Part shown: positions 1 through 9,666 of the stretch, one piece after another
Layout: every line of letters begins with the position of its first letter
Position numbering within the stretch: position 1 is the first letter of the stretch
NCBI GenBank assembly: GCA_011171075.1
Contig: DUFD01000044.1
Coordinates: forward strand, 1 to 64,000
DNA from: Dehalococcoidia bacterium
GTDB taxonomy: Bacteria; Chloroflexota; Dehalococcoidia; Dehalococcoidales; Fen-1064
Reading direction: 5' to 3'
DNA length: 64,000 bases
Position numbers and translations under genes: made by a program
The notes under the pieces: generated by a model
Database searches by the model: none
The model's input: only the letters and a program-made list of their open reading frames with translations
Told to the model about the DNA's origin: nothing

Positions 1-248
1 AGGTTTCTATCAAGAATAACCCTGCTGTTAAATACCTCTGAGAAAGCCTCGGCCGTCTCTGCACACCTTTTCAGGTCAGATGAGTATATTGGTATCTTTT
101 GCTCTCCTATCTCACTGTAAAGAGCTAACGCAATTTTCCTGGCCTGATTTCTACCGTTCTCCGTGAGAGAAGTGTCATACCATCCTCCAGCCAGACCTTG
201 GACGTGATGGGTGGCTTCAGTGTGTGTAACGACATAGACATTTTTCAT
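1..248 (-). CDS. Histidine phosphatase family protein (C-terminus runs off the window; not in the ORF track because it has no stop here)
   Basis: Reverse-strand translation from ATG at 248 reads MKNVYVVTHTEATHHVQGLAGGWYDTSLTENGRNQARKIALALYSEIGEQKIPIYSSDLKRCAETAEAF..., typical of a phosphoglycerate-mutase-like fold. Confidence 0.75.
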   Translation of the reverse strand, partial: MKNVYVVTHTEATHHVQGLAGGWYDTSLTENGRNQARKIALALYSEIGEQKIPIYSSDLKRCAETAEAFSEVFNSRVILDRN

Positions 249-285
249 AGCGGTTAATTATAGCATGGATTAAAACTTGAGAATT

Positions 286-822
286 TCAGATTTTTGAATT
301 TTCAAATGTAAGCAGTCCACCGTGTTTGATGATGGTTGTTTTAATGAAATCATAGTCCTCGGGCTTGCCCTTGAAATAATAGTCAATTACCCTTACATTT
401 CCAGCGTGAGTAACGATTAAGACGTTCTTGTCTTTGTAATCTTTCACAACCATATCACAAAAATCGCAGGTCCGTTTTAGAAATTCTTTCCAACTTTCCG
501 TGCCCTTATCGCCACTCATAATTGCTTGCCAAGCCAGTTTCGCCAATTCGGCATCAGTTTCGTCCATGCCCTCAAACTCACCAAGGTTAATTTCGACGAG
601 CCTGTCATCAAACACAATCGGTCCTCTGTAGACAATTTCGCAGGTTTGGCGTGCTCGTGTTTGGGGACTGCAAATACACGCATCAAAACTAACACTCCTC
701 AAATTTTCAGCCTGCAGTTTTGCCTGCGCTATTCCTGTTTGATTCAAAAAAGTATCTGTTACACCGTTGGCCCTCTTGAATAAGTTCCAATCGGTTTCAC
801 CCTGACGGACGAGGTATATCAT
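286..822 (-). CDS. Histidine phosphatase superfamily protein with RQG in place of the catalytic RHG motif
   Basis: MIYLVRQGETDWNLFKRANGVTDTFLNQTGIAQA...CSPQTRARQTCEIV...VTHAGNVRVI. Confidence 0.85.
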   Translation of the reverse strand: MIYLVRQGETDWNLFKRANGVTDTFLNQTGIAQAKLQAENLRSVSFDACICSPQTRARQTCEIVYRGPIVFDDRLVEINLGEFEGMDETDAELAKLAWQAIMSGDKGTESWKEFLKRTCDFCDMVVKDYKDKNVLIVTHAGNVRVIDYYFKGKPEDYDFIKTTIIKHGGLLTFENSKI

Positions 823-906
823 AACTATTTATCCTCCTTTAATATAAATAAAGCATATCGCAACAGCTGATGTCAGGTGAGACGGGTTCCGAGGGATGAG
901 CAGTAA

Positions 907-1827
907 CTAACTCTGGTACATAAACAGGGGAGAGCCGTCGGTTATCAGTCGGTCCGGCTTTGAGAGTGCATTTCTCAGGTGCTTTGGCAGGGAGAAAATT
1001 GCCTGGTGGGTCAGGCCGTCATAGAATTTCAGGTGAGTTAATCCTCTGGCTGCAATCAGGTCGTCGACCTTACTCACCGACAGCGCCGCGGGGTCGAGGT
1101 CGGACGAAGCCTGGCAGAAGCCCCAGGGACCGCCAAATGATGGTATATCCGCCTGGTAGACGCGTACTATGGGGAAAACGCTCTTCAGCGTGTAGTTGAC
1201 TGCGGAAAGGTTCTCCAGCTCGGTCCAGGATGCCGAACCGGACTGTACGGAGATAATGCCGTTCGGTGCAAGTTTGCTCTTAACTGTTTCGTAGAACTCC
1301 CTGGTATAGAGGAGATAGGCAGGGCCTTCTTCGATGGGTTCCGGCAGGTCAATGATAATAATATCGAAAGATTCACTGGTATTGGCCAGGTACTCCCTGG
1401 CGTCTGTGTGGATAACCTCGGCACGCGGGTCCTGAAAGGAACCGCGACTGTAGTCCGGCAGGAATTGCTGGCAGATGTCTATCACCTCTTTGTCGATGTC
1501 GACCATTACCGTCCTTTTCACGGTTTCGTGATACAAAACTTCCCTGAGGGTGGCTCCCTCACCACCCCCGGCGATGAACACTGTCTCTGGGCAGGGATGG
1601 GTCAGCATCGGCGGCTGCACGAGTGCCTCGTGATAGATAAATTCGTCAGCGTCACTGGACTGGATTTTACTGTCCAGCACCAGAAACCTGCCATAGTTAC
1701 CGCTGCGAATGATTTCGATGGTCTGGAATTTTGTCCGGCCGGTATACAGCACCTCTTCGATGCTGTGTAATTGGACCAGGTGCTTATTTACTCTATCCCA
1801 GAACCATTTATCAGGGTCGCTATCCAT
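907..1827 (-). CDS. speE: Spermidine synthase (polyamine aminopropyltransferase)
   Basis: VFIAGGGEGATLREVLYH, VDIDKEVIDICQQFLP, DIIIIDLPEP; adjacent to AdoMetDC. Confidence 0.92.
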   Translation of the reverse strand: MDSDPDKWFWDRVNKHLVQLHSIEEVLYTGRTKFQTIEIIRSGNYGRFLVLDSKIQSSDADEFIYHEALVQPPMLTHPCPETVFIAGGGEGATLREVLYHETVKRTVMVDIDKEVIDICQQFLPDYSRGSFQDPRAEVIHTDAREYLANTSESFDIIIIDLPEPIEEGPAYLLYTREFYETVKSKLAPNGIISVQSGSASWTELENLSAVNYTLKSVFPIVRVYQADIPSFGGPWGFCQASSDLDPAALSVSKVDDLIAARGLTHLKFYDGLTHQAIFSLPKHLRNALSKPDRLITDGSPLFMYQS

Positions 1828-1832
1828 GACTC

Positions 1833-2204
1833 CTATCCTAACCTGGCGCGCTCGGTGACCCTTAGACCTCTCGGTATCTCCTGTAGAGAGTGTTTCCTGG
1901 CTCCGAGCTTCTCGACAAGCACCTCGGCGGCTTTCTCTGGTTGTACGGTGGTGCCGCAGGTAAAGATGTCGGCGGCGGCGTAGCCATATTCGGGCCAGGT
2001 ATGAATACAGAGATGAGACTCGGCAATGACTACCACTCCACTGATACCGTGGGGAGAAAACCGGTGAAAAGACTCACCCATTACGGTAGCCCCTGCCTCA
2101 TCGGCGGCCGTCAGCATGGCTGCCTTGAGAGCCTCCAGGTTATTAAGGGTTTCCTCATTGCAATCTTCCAGTTCCATAAGTAAATGTCGTCCTAGTGCAT
2201 TCAA
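1833..2204 (-). CDS. speH: S-adenosylmethionine decarboxylase proenzyme
   Basis: Cleavage-site motif VVVIAESHLCIHTWPEYGYAAADIFTCG; small prokaryotic class; same strand as speE. Confidence 0.93.
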   Translation of the reverse strand: MNALGRHLLMELEDCNEETLNNLEALKAAMLTAADEAGATVMGESFHRFSPHGISGVVVIAESHLCIHTWPEYGYAAADIFTCGTTVQPEKAAEVLVEKLGARKHSLQEIPRGLRVTERARLG

Positions 2205-2315
2205 TCACCTACCCTCCTTAGAAGATTTTACGTACTGCCTAGCTCTCTAAGTAAAACCAGACATGCAAGCCAGATTGTACTGCAAGATGACTCTGGTATC
2301 AATCCCCTGTCAGTA

Positions 2316-3317
2316 CTATTTTTTACTACTCAGGCCAAGCTCTTTACAGAGTGTTCCGAAATCGACGTGTTGCTCCATAAGCTCGGCAAGTCTTGGCAGT
2401 TTCTGTGTCTGGTTGAAACGGTTCCTGGCCAGGGCGTCTTCGATGCCCGATATGATGCTGGCCACATCATCGTCGGTCTGGATTATGGGGACCTCTTTCT
2501 CCTCGGCCTCGTTCATGACCTGTGGCAGTAACTCCCGCTTGCCACTGAGGACAAGGCATCTGGTCGGGGTCTGCAGTGCCGCCAGTTGCATATCGGAGCG
2601 CTCACTCCTGAGTAACACTGCCTTGTTCGCTTTCAGACCATAGTACAGCGGTCCGGTATCAACCGTCATCGCGCCCAGCATCAGGTTCTCGACCAGTTCC
2701 TCTGATTTATCGGCATTGTTCAGAAACTCCCCTTGGACCTGAGCGGCGACCTCGCCGACTGTCAGGGTGAACAGGGCACGGTCTTCCGGCAGTACTGCCA
2801 GAACATTCATACCCTTTTGTGAAAAGGTATCTGGTGCCTGGCTGTGGACTTCTTCTACTTGTTTTGCCGGTATTTTGTTCAGAATCACGCCGAGGAGAAG
2901 GCTATCGAAAGCCTTACTGGCACTTACCAGTTTCCTTCCCGGTGAATCTACCGTGGTATCAACAATTATTACTTTGGCCTTGAGGGCTTTGGCAATCTCG
3001 GGGGAGTTACCACCTTCGATAATCAACACGTCTTTGCCCTTCGAGACCTGGTTAACGGCTTTTTTAACGCGGTCAGGCAGGCTGCCGGATTTTCCGGGTG
3101 GTGGGCAAATCTGCTCTAACGGTTCCTTAAGCTTGAGAATTCTCTGCATGAAAACAGCGTCGCTATCATTGCCCTCGGCGGTTGTGTCCTGGTCATCGGG
3201 AGCAACCTTGAAGTAGCCCACCTTCTTACCTTCATTAAGAAGGCGCTGGCCAATACCGGCACAGACCGTGGTCTTACCGCTACCCTTTGCTAAAGAGGTG
3301 ACATACAAAGTAACCAC
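2316..3317 (-). CDS. P-loop (BioD/CobQ-like) and DRTGG-domain protein, related to the Pta N-terminal region
   Basis: N-terminal LYVTSLAKGSGKTTVCAGIGQRL Walker A; C-terminal region resembles the DRTGG fold. Confidence 0.7.
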   Translation of the reverse strand: MVTLYVTSLAKGSGKTTVCAGIGQRLLNEGKKVGYFKVAPDDQDTTAEGNDSDAVFMQRILKLKEPLEQICPPPGKSGSLPDRVKKAVNQVSKGKDVLIIEGGNSPEIAKALKAKVIIVDTTVDSPGRKLVSASKAFDSLLLGVILNKIPAKQVEEVHSQAPDTFSQKGMNVLAVLPEDRALFTLTVGEVAAQVQGEFLNNADKSEELVENLMLGAMTVDTGPLYYGLKANKAVLLRSERSDMQLAALQTPTRCLVLSGKRELLPQVMNEAEEKEVPIIQTDDDVASIISGIEDALARNRFNQTQKLPRLAELMEQHVDFGTLCKELGLSSKK

Positions 3318-3463
3318 GTTATCCCCCTCCTTTGTTTTAAGACGTGCGTGTCCATTATAGCGCTTCGGGGCAGATTGGTAAAGTGAATGTTTGTCGATGT
3401 GAGGTTAGTGGACAGACGAGAAAGGGCTTTCTGTCAGGTTGGGGTGACTGGTCGGCCTTCGGT

Positions 3464-3955
3464 TTACCTGACCGGGGCTGGTTCGTCGTTTGCCGGCGTG
3501 GCCAGTATGCGACCATCAAAGAGCGAAGATACCTTGTTGAGGTCAATGAGAAAGACCTGCCTGGGACCCAGAGTAGCGGTGCCGGATAGATAATTGCTGC
3601 GGACTTCGGAGACTGGGGCCTCGTTAATTGAGGAGGTGGGAATGGGCGATACCCCGGTTACAGCGTCAACAATGAAGCCGATATACTGTCCAGCGGTACT
3701 GGCGATTACGATACGGCTTTCTGCGGTCTGTCTGGTTTTCGGGAGGTCAAGCCTGGTCCTGAGGTCGAGAACCGGTACAGACACCCCGCGGAGGTTCACG
3801 ACACCCTTAAGGAAAGGTGGCATGTGGGACACTCTGATTAGGGCGTCCATCGGTAAGACGCGGTAGCTATCTTTCATATCAGTCCCATAGTATTCTGACG
3901 AGAGGACGAAGACTACATATAGGATGCTGGCTGTTTTACCTCGTTGCCTGTTCAC
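3464..3955 (-). CDS. CheW-like coupling protein
   Basis: VLPMDALIRVSHMPPFLKGVVNLRGVSVPVLDLRTRL...IGFIVDAVTGV is the CheW signature. Confidence 0.82.
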   Translation of the reverse strand: MNRQRGKTASILYVVFVLSSEYYGTDMKDSYRVLPMDALIRVSHMPPFLKGVVNLRGVSVPVLDLRTRLDLPKTRQTAESRIVIASTAGQYIGFIVDAVTGVSPIPTSSINEAPVSEVRSNYLSGTATLGPRQVFLIDLNKVSSLFDGRILATPANDEPAPVR

Positions 3956-3979
3956 TGTTGCTCCTGTAGTACCGGGGCT

Positions 3980-4405
3980 CTAGGCGACTGCGTATTCTGG
4001 CGCTGAACGGTGCAGGAGAGAAGGGGTTATCGGATACCCACCACTTGATACCTGATGAATCGCCTGAATTATCTGGTCGTAATCGCTGTCTTTGAGTATG
4101 TAACCGGAGACACCCGCATCAATGGCGTCACGTATCCTGGATTCACCGTACATGGTCAGCGCCAGCACGTTTAGATGAGGCATTTTTGCCTTCAGCTGCC
4201 GGGTAGCGGCAATACCGTCCAGACCGCACATCTGGATGTCCATGGTAACGACGTCTGGCGATAGTGCCATGGCTTTGCTGATTGCCTCTTCGCCGCTTTG
4301 GGCAACGCCGACTACCTCGATTGTCTCGTCCATAGCCAGCATTCGCTGTAGTCCTTCCAGCACTGCCTGGTAATCATCTACTAAGAGTACCCGGATAGCG
4401 TGCAA
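3980..4405 (-). CDS. Stand-alone response regulator receiver (NarL/FixJ-type REC without HTH)
   Basis: IRVLLVDDYQAVLEGL...DVVTMDIQMCGLDGI...LALTMY...GYILKDS; ends where a LuxR HTH would normally begin. Confidence 0.85.
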   Translation of the reverse strand: MHAIRVLLVDDYQAVLEGLQRMLAMDETIEVVGVAQSGEEAISKAMALSPDVVTMDIQMCGLDGIAATRQLKAKMPHLNVLALTMYGESRIRDAIDAGVSGYILKDSDYDQIIQAIHQVSSGGYPITPSLLHRSAPEYAVA

Positions 4406-4430
4406 TTCATACCTCCATGGACTACCGGCA

Positions 4431-5147
4431 TCAGCGCTGCGATGCCGGGCAAAAAGTAAAACTGATTGATGTTCCTTCTCCGGGGTGGCTGTTTATCTCG
4501 AGATAAGCACCAATCAGTTCTGCTCTGTCTTTCATGCTGAGAAGACCGATGTGTTCTGGCCGAAGTCGATTGTCAATCGTGTCCTCAGGACTAAAGCCAT
4601 GGCCGTCATCAGTCACCTCCACGGATACGGCATCGTCCTGAAAACTGAGAAGAAGGTGTACGTTGCTTGCCCCGGAGTGCTTCCTGATATTATTCAGGGC
4701 TTCCTGGACTATACCGAATAAGGCCCTTTCCTCACATGGCGTCAGCTTTATTGGCTCGCCGTGGGACTCGAAATGGCAGGCAACACCAGATTCCTCGAGG
4801 GCAATAATGGCCTGTTGCAGGGCGGGGATCAGTCCCAGCTTCTCCAGTGGAGGCGGGCGGAGGTCGGCGATTATACGTCGGAGCTCCCCGACACTCTGCT
4901 TCAACGTCGTGGCGATATAGGTTAACTCATCACTCAGGTCGCCCGACTTTAGCGGTAACATGCTCTGGCGACACGCATTTATGCGGTAAAGGGCACCGAC
5001 CATCCACTGTACAACGCCGTCATGGATTTCGGCTGACAATCGGCGTCGCTCATTGTCACGAGCGAGATGGACCTCCTCCAGTATCTGTCCTCTGGGAATG
5101 GTTTGTCTGTCGTGACTATCAAACAAGTGGGCGTCAGTAAGGACCAT
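4431..5147 (-). CDS. Soluble HisKA_3-type sensor histidine kinase (NarX/DegS-like)
   Basis: RDNERRRLSAEIHDGVVQWMVGAL (H-box), EALNNIRKHSGASNV (N-box), DDGHGFSPED (G-box). Confidence 0.88.
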   Translation of the reverse strand: MVLTDAHLFDSHDRQTIPRGQILEEVHLARDNERRRLSAEIHDGVVQWMVGALYRINACRQSMLPLKSGDLSDELTYIATTLKQSVGELRRIIADLRPPPLEKLGLIPALQQAIIALEESGVACHFESHGEPIKLTPCEERALFGIVQEALNNIRKHSGASNVHLLLSFQDDAVSVEVTDDGHGFSPEDTIDNRLRPEHIGLLSMKDRAELIGAYLEINSHPGEGTSISFTFCPASQR

Positions 5148-5231
5148 ACGGTTGCCTCTTTTGGCTTACTCCTTTTGGACTCATCCACGTACTACTAATG
5201 GTCTAGTGTAGTCGGATTGGATGACGCCCGT

Positions 5232-5270
5232 CTGACAATGAGGCGGTACAGTCTGACAAAAACCTGACAA
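5232..5270 (+). promoter_or_regulatory. Three CTGACAA direct repeats (5232, 5253, 5264), candidate response-regulator binding site
   Basis: tCTGACAAtgaggcggtacagtCTGACAAaaacCTGACAAtgag; start-to-start spacing 21 and 11 bp. Confidence 0.5.
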
Positions 5271-5364
5271 TGAGAGTTAGCTGGTATGTAACTAGAGTGA
5301 GGTTTGTACGCTGAAAAAGGAAATACCTTATTTCGTAAAATATGTCTGGAGAAGTGGGAGGTTG

Positions 5365-6081
5365 TCAGGAGGGTTGCTTATCGTTATCGCCCTTGGCGAA
5401 GATATACCCGATACCGGCCCTGGTGAAGATGAACCTGGAGTTGCGGGCATCATCCTTAAGTTTCTTTCTGAGGCGGGCGATATTTGCCTGGAGAACGTTG
5501 GTCTCACCGATGTATTCGTCACCCCAGACCTTATTCAGTATCTGGTTCGGAGTAACCACACGGTCGGCATTCTGGGTCAGGTAGGAGAGTACCTTGTACT
5601 CGGTAGCTGTCAGGTTCACGTCCTCACCTTTGAGGGTGACCCTCTGTCGGAAGAAGTCGACCTCGAGGTCCTGGCAGCGAAAGGCAGGCTCAGGGGATTT
5701 TTCCGGGAGTGAGGAACGACGCAGGACAGCCCTGACGCGTGCCGTTAGTTCGCTGGCCGAAAATGGCTTGGTTACGTAATCGTCCGCCCCGGCGTCCAGT
5801 CCCTTGACCTTCTCCTCGTCGGCGCCCTTGGCTGTGACCATGATTATCGGCATCTGTGAGTATTCGCGGATACGCTGGCAGACAGTATGGCCTTCCATGC
5901 CGGGCAACATGACATCCAGCAGTAGCAGGTCCGGGGTATCGTGCTCCATCATCTCAAGGGCGGTCTGACCATCCGGGGAAGTAACTACCCGGTAGCCTTC
6001 CAGTTCCAGCATGCGACGCATCATGCGCAGAATACGCACGTCGTCATCGACCACCATGATTACTGTTTTACGAGACGGCAC
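5365..6081 (-). CDS. OmpR/PhoB-family response regulator
   Basis: REC (IIMVVDDDVRIL, DLLLLDVMLPGMEG, VTKPF) plus winged helix (LTATEYKVLSYLTQNADRVVTPNQILNKVWGDEY). Confidence 0.92.
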   Translation of the reverse strand: MPSRKTVIMVVDDDVRILRMMRRMLELEGYRVVTSPDGQTALEMMEHDTPDLLLLDVMLPGMEGHTVCQRIREYSQMPIIMVTAKGADEEKVKGLDAGADDYVTKPFSASELTARVRAVLRRSSLPEKSPEPAFRCQDLEVDFFRQRVTLKGEDVNLTATEYKVLSYLTQNADRVVTPNQILNKVWGDEYIGETNVLQANIARLRKKLKDDARNSRFIFTRAGIGYIFAKGDNDKQPS

Positions 6082-6481
6082 CTGACATTACCTCTTCCCA
6101 GTGCGTTGTTGAGGCGATTGCTTGTCTCAGGCTGGCGGCATCCAGGGGCTTTACCAGATAGCCGATAGCCCCCTTGCTGAGTGCCTTTTTTCTCTGCCAC
6201 TCGGCGGCAGAGGCGCTGAAGACAACCACCGGAATCCTCCGGAGCTTCGGGTCTTTTTTCATTTCGTCCATGACCTCCCAGCCATCGCGACCGGGCAGTC
6301 TCAGGTCGAGGAGTACCATAGAGAGGTCTTGGGTTCTTTTAATTAGTCGCAGGGCTTCGTCACCGTTGGCAGCTTCAAGGACGTCGTATCTTTCAAGCTC
6401 GAGCAGGCGGCGGGCGAATCTCCTGATATCGGCCTCGTCCTCGACGACAAGGACTGTTTTTGCCTTATTACTTTTAACCAT
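6068..6481 (-). CDS. Single-domain response regulator (CheY-like receiver)
   Basis: TVLVVEDEADIRRFARRLLE...MVLLDLRLPGRDGWEV...YLVKPLD. Confidence 0.88.
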   Translation of the reverse strand: MVKSNKAKTVLVVEDEADIRRFARRLLELERYDVLEAANGDEALRLIKRTQDLSMVLLDLRLPGRDGWEVMDEMKKDPKLRRIPVVVFSASAAEWQRKKALSKGAIGYLVKPLDAASLRQAIASTTHWEEVMSGAVS

Positions 6482-6498
6482 AATCGTGAGTCTGCGGT

Positions 6499-9414
6499 CT
6501 ATAACGGCAGCTTGAAGAAGACCGTAGTCCCCTTTCCCTCTTCGCTTTCAATCCAGATATTTCCACCGTGGGCCTCGACGAGTCCGCGGCAGATTGCCAG
6601 CCCCAGGCCGACCCCGCCCGTTTCCTGGTTTTTCCTGTGCTCGGCGCGATACATGCGGTCGAAAACCTTGTCCAGGTCTGCAGCCGGGATACCGATTCCC
6701 TGGTCGGAGATACTGACGAGCATATCCTGGTCCTGTCGCTCGGCGGAGATGACTATTTCCGTTCCTTCATCGGAGTACTTGATGGCGTTGTCAAGAATGT
6801 TGTCCAGCACCTGCCGAATACGCTTGGTGTCAATACGTACCCTTGGCAGGCCGGCAGCCAGGTTCAGCTGGATGTTGTGCCCTGGCGCCCTTATTCGGGC
6901 TTCGGCGGCTGCCTCTCTGATAAGCCTGGCGATACTTACTGAAGTACGCTCCAGTTGCAGCAGGCCTGAGTCGAGTCGAGACATATCCAGGATATGGTTG
7001 ACAAGGTCTACCAGGCGGCTGGTCGCCTTATCGATTGATTCAACGTATTCGTGTTTCTCGTCCTGTTCCAGTTTATCTTCGTAGTCCAGGAGCAAGGTGG
7101 AATACCCCTTGATGATGGCCAGGGGGGTCCGCAACTCGTGAGAAACTGTGGACAAGAGATTGCTCTTCATGTCGTTCAGTTCCTGGTATTCGACCACCTT
7201 CTTCTCCAGGGTGCGGTGCTCGGTGATGTCCTGTATTGTACCGGATGCCCGTATCGGCTTTTCATTCTCATCAAACATCACCTCACCGCGTACGTGGGCG
7301 ATACCCTCGGAACCGTCGGGTCGTACGATGCGGTACTCGTAATCGTAGGGTTTGCCTTCAAAAAGGGCCTGAACGATGGACTTCTGAACGAATTCGCGGT
7401 CGTCGGGATGAACGAGCCTGGACAGTATCTCGTACGGTTCGCCTTCCTCACCGGGTTCCAGGGCGAAGATGCGGCTGGCTTCCTCGGACAGGTGGAAGGT
7501 GTTGCTCTGGATATCCCAGTCCCAGTTACCCAGATGGGCAATTCGCTGCGCATTGGCGAGGCTGGCCTCACTGTTCCGCAGTGTTTCCTCCGCTTGCTTG
7601 CGTTCGGTAATGTCACGCGCGATACCGAAGATGAAATGACCGTTGAGGCGGGTTGCGGCCAGCAGGGCTGTTCGCTTGGTGCCATCCGGACGTGTAAAGG
7701 TCACTTCACCCGGGTCCTGGATGTTCTCAGCCATCGTTAGCCGCTGCAATTGCTGGAGGCCGTCCGGTATATCGCTGACCTCGGGCAGCAGCTCTCTGAT
7801 TTCGGCGGCGCTCCGTCCGGTGAGACGTTCAGCAGCGGCGTTACAGTCTAGGAAGCGGCCGGTGGTCTGGTCGAGGAGGAAGATGGCGTCGCTGGAACGC
7901 TCGAAGAGGAGCCGGTACCTTTCCTCCGATTCCATCCGCTGTTGCTCCGCCCGTTTGCGGTCGGTGATATCCTGATATATCACCTGGAACTGCGGTTCGC
8001 CATCCCAGAGCACCCTGTCCCAGGATACCGAGAGGTCACGGACTTCTCCGTCTTTGCGAAGAACGCTTAATTCGTAGTGGGCGGCCACAGACTCACCGAG
8101 CCTCATTCGCCGCCTCCTGGCACGGTGCTGGGCGTAGCTCTGGCGGGTGTACCGCTTCCTCAAGGGCACGGCTTTCAGCGCCTCGACATCATCGTAGCCG
8201 TAGATATCAAGAAAAGCCTGGTTGGCATATATAAGCCTGCCGTCTCTGGTTACAATTGATGTCCCCAGTGGGGAGCTATCGATGGAGTTTCGGAAGTTCC
8301 GTTCTGATTTTTGCAGCTCTTCCTCGGCCTGCTGGCGCTGCTGGACATTACGATGGGCTTGGATGATGTTGCCGCAGGTGAGCAGGAAGGGCTGGAGGAA
8401 TTCAATCAGAGCGGTATCGTAGCCCCGGGGACGGTTGGCAATACCGACCATGCCAATCAGTTCCTGACCACTGTACAGCGGTAATCCGAGGAAGGAATCA
8501 AGTGGCGGCTGGGTGGTCACGCCTTCACAACGGGGGTCATTAGCTGGGTCGTGAATGATAACATGCTTGCCGGATGTCATCACGGCATTTATAATCGGTT
8601 TCAGGTTGGAAAACTCGCCGCCTGCGCTGGCGTTCTTTTCATAAAGCTGCCCTGAATCCTCACTCCAGACAATGTTGGTAACGGCATGGGTCTTCAGGTA
8701 GGGTTTGCCGTCGGCTGCCCTCAGGACCTGTCCGATGAAGCCGAGTTTGCTCTCGGTCAGGGAAAGGAGGTCATCCAGTAGTCGGTCGAAGAGGACACGG
8801 GGGTCAGCTTCTGCAATGAACTGGCTCTGTATGTGACTCAGTGCACTCAGCAGCTTGTTGCGTTGCGCCAGCTGTTCATTGGTAACCCTGAGCTCGGTGG
8901 CGCGTGCTTCAACCAGCTCTTCGAGGTGGTCGCGGTGTTCTCTCAGCTGCTCCTGCACCCTTTTGCGTGTGGTGATATCGAGGCAGGTATAGAGTGTCCT
9001 GCCTTTGCCGATTGAGACAGTCTTAATATTTATTAACAGGACCCGACGCCGACCTGCTTTATCGGTTATCTCGTGCTCAATATCGCGTATTTCTCCCAGG
9101 GTTTCAAGCTCTTTGGCGTTAAAGGGGACATCACCGAGTAGCTTGGTAATTTTACCCATACGGCGTATTTCAGCAGGGGAGTAGCCGAAAATAACATGTA
9201 CATTTGGCGAGATGAAGGTGAAACTGCCGGCACCGTTGGTGATAAAGACGGCTTCCGAGACATTGTTCAGCGCCACCAGAAGCGATTCTTCCGATTGACG
9301 CATTGCCTCTTCTATGCGGTCGACCTCGGCCCTTGATGCCTCAAGCTCAGCTCTACGCCGACGCAGTGCATCCAGTTCTTCAGGTTGTTCGTTGTCTATT
9401 CCGGCATCCCTCAT
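6499..9414 (-). CDS. PAS/GAF multi-domain sensor histidine kinase
   Basis: PAS-GAF-PAS-PAS-PAS, then HisKA LLSTVSHELRTPLAIIKGYSTLL and HATPase LDNILDNAIKYSDEG...GVGLGLAICRGLVEAHGG. Confidence 0.93.
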   Translation of the reverse strand: MRDAGIDNEQPEELDALRRRRAELEASRAEVDRIEEAMRQSEESLLVALNNVSEAVFITNGAGSFTFISPNVHVIFGYSPAEIRRMGKITKLLGDVPFNAKELETLGEIRDIEHEITDKAGRRRVLLINIKTVSIGKGRTLYTCLDITTRKRVQEQLREHRDHLEELVEARATELRVTNEQLAQRNKLLSALSHIQSQFIAEADPRVLFDRLLDDLLSLTESKLGFIGQVLRAADGKPYLKTHAVTNIVWSEDSGQLYEKNASAGGEFSNLKPIINAVMTSGKHVIIHDPANDPRCEGVTTQPPLDSFLGLPLYSGQELIGMVGIANRPRGYDTALIEFLQPFLLTCGNIIQAHRNVQQRQQAEEELQKSERNFRNSIDSSPLGTSIVTRDGRLIYANQAFLDIYGYDDVEALKAVPLRKRYTRQSYAQHRARRRRMRLGESVAAHYELSVLRKDGEVRDLSVSWDRVLWDGEPQFQVIYQDITDRKRAEQQRMESEERYRLLFERSSDAIFLLDQTTGRFLDCNAAAERLTGRSAAEIRELLPEVSDIPDGLQQLQRLTMAENIQDPGEVTFTRPDGTKRTALLAATRLNGHFIFGIARDITERKQAEETLRNSEASLANAQRIAHLGNWDWDIQSNTFHLSEEASRIFALEPGEEGEPYEILSRLVHPDDREFVQKSIVQALFEGKPYDYEYRIVRPDGSEGIAHVRGEVMFDENEKPIRASGTIQDITEHRTLEKKVVEYQELNDMKSNLLSTVSHELRTPLAIIKGYSTLLLDYEDKLEQDEKHEYVESIDKATSRLVDLVNHILDMSRLDSGLLQLERTSVSIARLIREAAAEARIRAPGHNIQLNLAAGLPRVRIDTKRIRQVLDNILDNAIKYSDEGTEIVISAERQDQDMLVSISDQGIGIPAADLDKVFDRMYRAEHRKNQETGGVGLGLAICRGLVEAHGGNIWIESEEGKGTTVFFKLPL

Positions 9415-9666
9415 TACGCTCGTTTGTCCTTATAAAGATGCCCAAGTTTCGGGTATCACTGCTAGAGCGCCTGCATGAGCCCCAAACGACTATAGCCAGG
9501 GTTCAGCTCACGCTTAAACGCCCCGGCTAACATAACAACACAGGTTACACGTTAGATTACCACTAGTTATGCCGTTTGTCAACAGCCCTGACGTTTTTGG
9601 TGGTATGGTATTGTCTGGATGGGTTAGCCCAGATGTGGGTATTATCTTTTTCTGCGTTTGGATTAG

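Noticed and set aside
960-1770. Plus-strand ORFs opposite speE (960-1199, 1408-1770)
   Set aside because: Shadow ORFs antisense to a confidently assigned gene; no recognisable protein motif.
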